Shown here: piece after piece, positions 1 to 10,500 of the stretch
Position numbering within the stretch: the first letter of the stretch is position 1
Layout of the letters: each line of letters opens with the position of its first letter
Origin: Sphaerolaimus hirsutus
Taxonomy: Eukaryota > Nematoda > Chromadorea > Monhysterida > Sphaerolaimidae
DNA: 64,000 nt
NCBI GenBank assembly: GCA_964036195.1
Contig: OZ038453.1
Coordinates: forward strand, 13,243,206 to 13,307,205
Reading direction: 5' to 3'
Made by a program: the position numbers and the translations under genes
Notes under the pieces: model-generated
Seen by the model: the letters and a program-made list of their open reading frames with translations, nothing else
What the model was told of the DNA's origin: nothing
The model's database searches: none

Positions 1-215
1 ATATTTCAGATTTCTGGCCATATGCCAGACATTTCTGGCATGTAGCCAGAAATGAAACATGTCATTAAAAAAAGTAACCATGAATAACATAAAATTGTAT
101 CACGACGTGTCACTTCTTTTTGTCACAAATCCATATCTTTCACAGATAAGAAATAAAAAGCGAAAATTTTGTGGAAAAGTGAAAAATAGACCGTTTGATT
201 GATTTCGCGTCGAAA

Positions 216-1490
216 ATGGTCCGAACTTTGGGCGGTATGGCGCGCGGCCGATCGCAAAACGTTTCCGCGACCGCGGAAACGACTTCGGATGGCGGCAAAG
301 GCAAAAATGGAAACAAACGTGGACGGCCGCCAAAGCAGAAAAGTGAGAGCCAGCCCCCAGAACAGGTTACTCATCCGATTTCTTTGGTTATCTGACCATT
401 TCTTTTCATTCATTTTCTAGTTATCATTTTTGTTTGAGTACAAGTGTGTTTTGGACATCTGCCAATTTATCTACAATTTGCGAATGTTTACAAGCCAACG
501 CGATATTTACAATCCAAGATAAGCCAACCAATGTTTACAAATCGTTTGCCCCACTTCAGAGCGTTCCGACTGGACCGCCCGTGCGTGGCCGAGGCACAAA
601 CATGCGCACCAGAGGGCAGGCTGCGCAGAGTTCTCAGCGCGACATTTCCGAGCCGCAGCGCGTGCTTGTCCCCGACGATCACCTCGCACATTCGTTTGGC
701 AGGGTTTTGTCGCAGGTTTGCTACTTATATTTGTATGGGTTTCTGAACTTTTTCTACACACACAGTTTATTCTTTATTTGAAATTTGTCTATATTCATTT
801 CTAATTTAGCAAACTTCTGTGCTTTTTCGTAAACTCACATTTCATTTGTTTCAACTATGCGGAATTCTCTTTCCACCGTGTCAAAAGTGTACACAATGTT
901 CCTTTTCAGGATTTGTTCGCGAGTCAGGACTCTCCGGCTGAGCCGGAAGTCCCGGCTGACGGTGACCGTTTGGAGGAGCAGGAAAAAGCGCGCGAGGAGG
1001 AAAGAGCGCGCCAGCAGAAATTGTCGATGGAGGAGCAAAGAAGGCTCAGAAAGTTGGAAAATGACAGAATCGGGGCGAAGCGGCGCAGAGACAAGAAGAG
1101 GCTGCAATTGAAAGAGAAAAAAATGGTTTGTCATTTTTTCTTTATTTGAATACGTTCTCTTTCAGGCATTACCTCACTGTACACTTTCATGAAAGTTTGC
1201 GCAACGTGAACTACTGTTGCTGTTTTCACCACTTATGTAAAAAGTAGATGTAAACTGATGTTGCCATGACAGTGTAACTTTGCACACTGTGACAGACATA
1301 CTGTAGCACCTTTTACCCATTATGTAACATGTAGATGTAAACTGATAGTTTGATCTCACACACACACTGTCACTTTGCAGCAGGAGCTGCAACGGCAGGC
1401 ACGTGAGGCAGCCACGAACGTGTACGGTGGTCCCCTTGTGCCGTCCGCAGTGGTTGCACCCGCTGCAAGCACTACGGCTTCCGTGTCCAT

Positions 1491-1535
<45 letters not shown>

Positions 1536-4500
1536 CGCGCCCGCGCCCGCGCCCGTCGTACCGCCCGCCAAGGAATTGCCGGCGCCCGTGCAACAGAAGA
1601 AACTGAAAACAAAAACTGTCGTTGTTGGGGGTTCGCGGTCCCCGACGCCGACAGTTTGCCAAGACACTGCCACAGCCGAGAAGGCCAAGCCTTCGACGCC
1701 GACAGTTGGCCAAGACGCTGCCGCAGCCGAGAAGCCAAAGCGAAAGTGGGCGCTCTTCGTTTGTGACAAGCCGCGGTGTCACGGTATTTATGTTAGTTTA
1801 CGTTCAGTAAGAATTCTTTCAGTGTTCTTGAGACATGTTTTAGACGTTTCTGAATGTGTTGCAGGATGAGGAAGAGCGCGCGGCGATGGAGGCCGGCCTA
1901 CCAATTCCGCCGGAAAGCCCCGGGAAGATTGCGGAAAAGAAGCGCTTGAGGGAGGAGCACAACAGGACGTGCGAGTACAGAACTGGCCGTCTGAATGAAG
2001 TAAGTTTACTTCTTTACTTTCATCCTTTTTGCACTTTTTTTTCTTTAAATGTAAATTTTAAGTATGCGGAAGTTTCAATATAAGAATGTTCAGTTTTGTA
2101 AATTCTTCAATACATGTACTCTTACGTATTTCAGTATGGCGATCCGATCGTGGCAGAAGAGCGCACTGACCGGCAACCGAAAAGCAGTGGCGTGCAGAAG
2201 GTGAAGGGCACACTCACCGCCGAAGTTAGTTCAGTACGATTGTTTTTTGGTGAAATATGGAGACGTATACTAATCAAAAAAGTAGGGAAATGGGCTCATA
2301 TTTATATTTTTGTTATACCAAAAATCGGTCATGTAAAATGACTTTTTCCCATAATTCCGTTTCTAACTTTTGGCAAACTCTGCGTATATGTGTGAAATCA
2401 AAAAGTGTCTGACAGGGTTCCATATATAGTTTTGTTCAACCAAAATGTTTCATGTGAGATCCATTTTTCACATGTTTCTCTTTTGAAAATTTTTCACCTT
2501 CTGCATATTCCGTTGGAATCGAAAGTGTCTAAGTGGCTTCCATATTTATATTTGTGTATAATCAAAATGTTTCATGTGAAATAAAATTTCACCATGTTTC
2601 TGTTTTGAAAATTTTGCACATTCTGCAGGTATGTTTGGAATCAAAAAATGTCTAAGTGGGTTCCATATTTAAATTTTTGTTATACCAAAATCCTTCTGTA
2701 AAATCACTTTTTCCCATATTTCTCTTTTGAAAATTGTTCACCTCATGCATCAGAAGTTGGGATCAAAAATGTCTCAGTGTGTGCCATATATATATTTTTC
2801 AGCCATCAAAATTCTCACTGTTTCACTGGCTCACAATTTTAATTGGTTCTTAGAAAGGTGTAGATTGATGGAATCGAAAATGTCTCTGTCTGTTCCATAT
2901 ATATATTTTTCAGCCATCAAATTTCTCACTGTTTCACTGGCTGACAATTTTAATTGGTTCTTAGAAAGGTGTATATTCTGGGAATCAAAAATGTCTCAGT
3001 GTGTGCCATATATATATTTTTCAGCCATCAAATTTCTCACTGTTTCACTGGCTGACAATTTTAATTGGTTCTTAGAAAGGTGTATATTCTTGGAATCAAA
3101 AATGTCTCAGTGTGTGCCATATATATATTTTTCAGCGATCAAAATGCCCACTTTTTCACTGTATTAAAATTTTAATTGTTTCTTACAAAGTGAGAATTAC
3201 ATTGGCTGAATCGAAACTGGCTTCAACTGCTCTGATTTTATAATTTTGTATTTACAAAATTCTACATGGCTAAGTTCCTTTTGCAAAACATTTTCTCAAA
3301 ATGTTTCTCCTATTTCGCAGACCCTGCAAGAAATCCGGAACGAGTTGGCCATGCCCACGTGCACTACCCCGTTGCCGGCCATGTACAAAGACGGTACTCT
3401 TTTCTAACTGTCAGTTTAACATGGAAACGAAACATTCATTGTAACGTGCTCTTTGTGCAGATGTTTTGGACGAGGGCCAGGGCTGGGTTCACTCGGGTCC
3501 CGGTGACGACGGTTGGATTCGGCACACGACGAGGACACCGGGCCCGTTTTGCCCCTTTCCAATTTACCACCGCACAAATTCGCTTCCGCGTCGCCTGATG
3601 GATATCGTTAGCCCGACACTGTTTACCATTTTACTGTTAACTTTTTTCGAATAACTTTCTGAATGGCAGGTAGGCCGTTCGACAGTGTAAGTTTAACTGT
3701 AAGTGGCACTTACCATTTAAAGTTTTTTGTAGCTTCTAGGACTATTAACTGTGCACTTTCCCGGTGTTGGTGAAAGGAAGGTGGATTCTGATTTCAACTA
3801 ATTATTAAGCATGTACATCGCTTAAGTACATGCACCATCTATACCTTTTTTCCCTCATTTTCGGTGTCATTCTTTGGTGTTAGTTAGCTTCCCTGTAATC
3901 CAGCTTCTGTTGTACTAATGGTCATGCACACACTACTTTACCGCAACATTTTTGTAAACTGATACCTCAACTTATAACGCATTTGCGTTTCATACAGTGA
4001 TGTCTCTGGCAACTGCAGTCAATGAATAAACCATTTCAGTGAACTGAAATGCGTTCAAAGCTGCTTTATCAGTTTACCTACATGTGGCAGTAAACTAGCG
4101 TGTGCATGCGCTACTGCCTACTTTACAGCTTTTTCTAATGCAAAATTCTTTCAACATTTCTCATTTTTTCAGGGTGCAAACGAGCGTGTTCCGTGGTGGG
4201 CGGATAAGCAGAACCCACCCGAGAATGCCGAGCCCGACATGCCCGCCGAGCCCGCCAAGCCCGCCGAGCCTGTCCGGACCGCACCGCCGGGCAAACCCGC
4301 TGACACAGCCACGCCCACAGCGTCCGACGTGAAGCGAAATTTGAATTTTGACAATAGTAAAGTGAGTTTGCAGTTCTGTTGCGCTTTCCGAGACATTTAT
4401 TACAAGAACGGTTCACTTTTAAGCAGTACTTTCTGAACATCACAGTTCTCTGTATAAAAGGGGGGAATCAGTTGGTTCAGTGTTTCACATGTAGCGATTG

Positions 4501-7500
4501 ACAGGATGGGTACGCTGCAGGTCACGCGGAACGAGCTCTGTCACCATGCGCTCATAAGCCTTCTCTTTCTTTTCGAGCAACTTTGTGTGTTCCAACAGAA
4601 CCTCCGTAGCTTTACTGGCCATATGCATCTTGCCCGTAAACTGGTTCACTGTGTTCACCAGTTTCTGCACTTGCGTGTTCACGTGTACGATGTTGTTCTC
4701 GGTGGTTTTCGTGAAGTTGATGAGCTCATCCATCTGCATTTTGAAAGAAATGGGAAAAAACCGTATTTCTTGAAGAATAACACGTGATCAACTTTGACAA
4801 ATTTTTGTCAACATGGTCAGTTTTTACTGCACTGTAAACTAACAGCTTGAAATGGTGTCATTCTGGGGCCTGCATCCTCCTCACTCCTGTCAATACTCAT
4901 GCCTTCCGCTGTGGACACTGAAGTTCCGCTTTGCACTTGTGTTGTTTGATTGGGTGTAGACGCACCGGGTACCGGAAAACGAAAACTGTGGTTGTGTACA
5001 CACTGTTACATTTTCTCATACACAAAGCTTATCACATAAGAACTGTTTGCTGCACCTGCAATCACAAAAAGCATTTAGCAGTGTGAAAAGTGAAACCCGC
5101 TAATGTCATGTTTCAGGGAAAATGATCATGGCATGCATTTTTAGTGTTTGCTGGCAGTCTCAAGCAGAATGTTGTTGCGTAAATCCTTGTCCAAAACGAT
5201 CATACGTCACTATTTGGAGCACATTCTTTATTAGAATGTGCTGTTTAAATTTTAATTGGTTCTTGATAGGCAGGTAGCTTTAGAGAAACGATACTGAAAT
5301 GTGTACACAAGCACCTGTTTGGGGGCGGTGGTGGAAAGGGGTAGGCTGAGGTGTTCGTTGTGGCGGGAAACTGGAACATGCCATGTGAGAAAGTGCGACT
5401 GAAATCGGACTGCGACTGTTGCGCAGCGTAAGGCCCGCTGGATTGCTGCCCTTGCTGCGACATGACGCTCTTGTTCCCAACTGCCAGTGAATTAAGTTGT
5501 TCAGTTAGGCTAGGCATACTGCTTTTATTCTGTTGTATGACACGTTAGACGTGTGCGCACTTCCGACTTAAATTTTTTTCAGACTGCCCGCCCGCCATCG
5601 GAGTATGATCTGACGCTGACTGAGAAGGTGACGTTTGACTTTTGGACATTTAAATTTTGGACGTTTAAATTTTGGACATTTTTTGCTTGAACCCACATCA
5701 TTCATGTTTCAAGCACGCACTGTACACATGAATGTCATGCCAAAAATACCTGTGTGCAGTTGACAGGTTGAGTTACCTTCTATTATTTGAAACACGCGGT
5801 TTTTAACAACCGTGTGTCATTCTCACGTTGAAATGTTTTGGACATTTTTGGCTTGAACCCAAATCTTTCATGTTTCAAGCACACACTGTAGACACCTTGC
5901 ACGATTTCTTCCATACAGCAAAACACTATAAATCTGGAAATATTCGTGTATTTACATGAAAATATTACAGCGAAAATTTATTTGAAACGCACTGTAGTTA
6001 AACAGTGTGTCATTGTCAGTAGGATTCAAAGGGGATTGAGTTTTCGGGATCGGGATCGGGATCGGGATTGGGATCGGGATGGGCATGGGAATCGGCATAC
6101 GGATGGGGATCGGGATCGGGATGGGAATCACGTTCCTCACAGTAAACGTGATTTGCTTGAACCCGCTTCTTTCATGTTTCAAGCACACATTATATACACA
6201 CATTCCACTATTCCTACAATACAAATGGAGATTCAAGCGAGTCGTGTGTAGGCCCACACTGCAAGCTTCCCAATATTTTGAACACACTGTGTTAAAAACA
6301 GTGTGTTATTTTCAATACGGTTCAAAGGGAATTTACTTATCGGGATGGGGATCGGGATGGGGATTGTGATCGGGATGGGGATCGGGATGGGGATCGGGAT
6401 GGGGATTGGGATAGGGACTTGAACCCAAATCTTTCATGTTTCAAGCACACACTGTAGACACCTTGCACGATTTCTTCCATACAGCAAAACAAATTGTGCA
6501 AATATTCGTGTATTTACATGAAAATATTACAGCGAAAATTTATTTGAAACGCACTGTACTTAAACAGTGTGTCATTGTCAGTAGAATTCAAGGGGAATTG
6601 AGTTTTCGGGATCGGGATCGGGATTGGGATCGGGATGGGCATGGGAATCGGGATGGGAATCACGTTCCTCACAGTAAACGTGATTTGCTTGAACCCGCTT
6701 CTTTCATGTTTCAAGCACACATTATATACACACATTCCACTATTTCTACAATACAAATTGATTTCTCCAACAGATTCAAGCGAGTTGTGTGTAGGCCCAC
6801 ACGGCAAGCTTCCCGTTATTTGGAACACACTGTGTTAAAAACAGTGTGTTATTTTCAAAACGGTTCAAAGGGAATTTACTTATCGGGATGGGGATCGGGA
6901 TGGGGATCGGGATCGGCATACGAATGGGGATCGGGATGGGGATCGGGATTGGCATACGAATGGGGATCGGGATCGGCATACGAATGGGGATCGGGATAGG
7001 GACTTGAACCCACATCTATCATGTTTCAAGCAGTAACTATATACACACGTTGCACTATTTCTATATTCAAAACTCTCTAGCGAACCAAGCGTTGCTATGG
7101 GTTGCCAAAACATAAATGCATCCTCTATTTGGAACACACTGTGTTTAAAAACAGTGTGTTATTTTCAGTACGGTTAAAACGGAATTTACTTAGAAGGGAT
7201 CGGGATGGGGATGGGGATGGGGATGGGGATGGGGATCGGGAATGCCAAACCCCAGACTTTCACGGGATATGGGTTCTCACAGTAAACATGATTTGCTTGA
7301 ACCCACACATTTCATCTTTCAAGCAGTAACTATATAGACACATTCCACGATTTGTACCGTTCTAAAATCCACCAGCGAGTCTTGCTGTATACATGAATTT
7401 GAAACACACTGTGTTTTAAAACACTGTGTAATTGTCACTGCAAAACACTACTTTGAAATATCTCTCAGGCAAAGCTCGAGTACGAGCGACACGTGGCGCT

Positions 7501-10500
7501 GAAGAGCAAGGCGTCCAAAAGCAAAAGGAGCCTGCACGAAGAACGCGTGAAAAAAGAAAATGGGCGCGCCAAGGTGAAGTGGGACGACTGGGAGGTTAAT
7601 TTAACTTGGGTACACACGCTGAACTGCAAACTGTGTGCTGGAAACGTCATAAATCAGCTTTCAATGCATGTCAGTTCACCAAAATAATGTATATGTCAAA
7701 CGCAATTACTGGGGCATAACTCATTCAAGTAAACTGCAATCCGTTCCAAACACATTTATGAATGCCTACAAGCACAAAGTTTGCAGTTTACCATGTGCAT
7801 GCGCAGATGTAGTAAACTTCTTTTTAAGTTCTCTTTACATGAAACAGTAAACTTAGCGTTGTAAACTGCAGGACGATGATGACGACTTCATCACGCCGCG
7901 GTACAGTCAGACCGCCAAGTCGCCACCGAGCGCAGTGGACGTGGAAATGGAAAGGCGGAGGAAGGAAAATGCCAAGAGACTGGAGGAGCAAACGAGGGCG
8001 CTGGCTGCACAGGTCGCTAAAGTGGTACGTTTAAATGACCGTTTTTGACATTTTCAAAAGAAGAGTTTGCATTTACAGTAGCACTTTCTTGTATACAGCA
8101 AGTGCCAGTCATCGGCCGCAACAACAGCAGCGTGCGCCGCTCTCGCGTGAATGCCACAAAGCAACTGAAACAGCTTCAGGATGGCCAAGTGGACGAGGAC
8201 GATCCACAGAAGGACAAGGACTGGGTGGAGGACTTCACCCAGCAGGATGATGACCAAGAGGTAGCTTACGATTCGGACCCCTTCGGTTTGGATAGTTCCG
8301 GATCGTGCATAATTGTGACTTTCCCATACATTTTCAGTTACGTGACAATCTCACATACCTCCCGTAACTCAGGAAATGAATCCGTTGGGGCCGGGCGGCC
8401 GCGGGCCCAACGACGGGTCGCAAACGCCATCCGATGACGATGAGCGGTCGCTGGCGGTGGCCCAGTCAAAGACTGAAAAGCGCCCGAGCAAGCTGAAAGT
8501 GGCCGGGAAAAAACCGAAAAAACCGGTGACAGTCACACACCGTCTGCAAGTAAATGTAAACTGTTGCTTGCCTTGCAATTCGTACAATATCATGATAAAA
8601 CGGTTAGCCGGAAGGCTACCTGTATTTAACAGGATATTTACAAACGTGCATGGCTGGAAACAGTATACTGGACAGTTAAGACGGTGTGTGAGTGACCTCA
8701 GATTACCGGCGATGTGAGCCGCGTCGGCGTCGGAGGCCGGCCGAGCGTGCTGATTCCGGCCGAGAAATCGGAAGAATTCTGGGAGAAGTTCCACGAGCTG
8801 TTCCAGAAATACCCGCTGTTTGTTTCTGTTTGTATTTTTTTATCACACAAGTAAATGGACGTTGTGAACACGTACATTACTCACAGGTGCTGGAGCATGA
8901 AGGAGTGCACCAAGTACGACCTGCATCACCCGGAAAGGCAAACGAACGTTAGTTGCAGTTTACCGCTTACTTTCATTTGAGAGTTAAAGATTCCTTTCTG
9001 TAACCATTCTTTCATTTCTTTTTTCAGCGGTCCGATCACCCGGCGGTGAACAGGTCGTGGAACAACTTCACGAGGGAGAGCTACTTCGAGCCCCCGTACG
9101 ACAACTACCCCGACAACAAGATGTGGTTGACCCGCGAGGTGGCGAACGAGTCCGCCAAAACAAACCAGAACGCTCTGGTGGCCCGCCGCGGCATGTTGCA
9201 GTCGATGTGGGACACGAAAAAGCGGCAGTTCAAGGTTAACCATGTTTTAGACTTCTCAGTTTACAGTTGACGAGTACTGCTGTGTCAAATTTCTGTATGC
9301 CGTTTTACGGCAAGTGCGGGAAATGTATCTGTTTCCCTTTTCTGGCAAGTGCAAAACATTTCGCAGTATTTGTTTTTGTGCAAGTGCAAACAGCTTTCAG
9401 TTTCCGTTTTACAGCAAGTGAAAACAATCTTTTACTTTCAGTTTCAAGTAAGCAACTTTGTTTTACACCGTACACGTAACACTGTTTCACTGTCGTTTCA
9501 GAGAGCGTTGACCCAAGCGCGCATACTTTACGGCGGCCGTCTGAGCGGCGTGTCAAACGAGGACCTCGGGGCGCACTACTACAAGAAGATCATGGAGCTC
9601 AATTTCGCGACTCTGAAGCACATGGACTACTATGCAGACGAGTCCGGTGAGTTTACCCTTTCCGGGCCATGTAGATGTAAACTTCGCATTTGCATTACGC
9701 AAAAATGGTACAACTACTCAGTGTTTCCCGACATCGTGGAACGCATGCGCAGTCAGGGCCGCACCGCTGAACAAAAAGCCGCCATTCCGAAAGTGGCGCC
9801 AGGAACACTGCCCCAGGTTGATTCAGATAAGCCTTGCGTCAGTGAATTATCACAGTTTGGGGACAGTACTAACCTTTTCAACACGTTTATTCAGATCAGC
9901 CGGCGCGAGCTGGGGCACTATGCGTGGAAAATCGAGTTGGACAAGGTGCGAGCCGACTTGAAGGCGGACATCGTGTTTACCCTGGTGCACCAAATGCGGC
10001 AATCGGAGGCCCAGGCTATGCAACTGGCGGAAGAAATGATCCAGTTCTCCACCATGCCCATGATTGTGTTCAAAGACGGAAAGGCCAGTAGATGTTGGTT
10101 TACTGAAATGTATCATTTAATGTTGTTTTTATGTTTGTACGTTTGTAGCAGTGGTTGTGCACTTTACAGCGACCGATTGGCGCCGGGCAATGCAAGTTTA
10201 CTGGCACAACGTGTGCCAGGGAAACTTCTACATCATGCTGGGCAAATTGGTAAAAACCACGTTCACGCCGGAGAAAATTGAGCCGCAAAGTATGGCGGTG
10301 CAACTCGTGGATTACCGAGTGAAACAGGCTGCGAGTGCCGTTCCCCCCGCGCCAGGGACGGTGCAAACGGTCGATAGCCCACCGCCGGAGGACTTTCACG
10401 AGGCGCCCGACATGGCGCAGGACAACGCGCCCATCATGGCGCAGGACAACGCGCCCATCATGGCGCAGGACAACAACCAGGTGCGAGTTGCATGAATGTA

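Noticed and set aside
1174-1782. 202-codon minus-strand frame rich in Arg/Gly
   Set aside because: It is the shadow of the plus-strand Pro-Ala coding exon and its gcgccc microsatellite; no splice or start context supports it.
2727-3167. 146-codon plus-strand frame in the first gene's intron as a separate gene
   Set aside because: It is exactly the 111-bp tandem repeat; openness follows from the period being a multiple of three.
2760-3170. CRISPR-like array
   Set aside because: Repeats are contiguous 111-bp units without unique spacers, in an animal intron.
5952-7137. Minus-strand Pro/Ile- and Arg/Ser-rich frames
   Set aside because: Products of the GGGATC repeat; no flanking signals.
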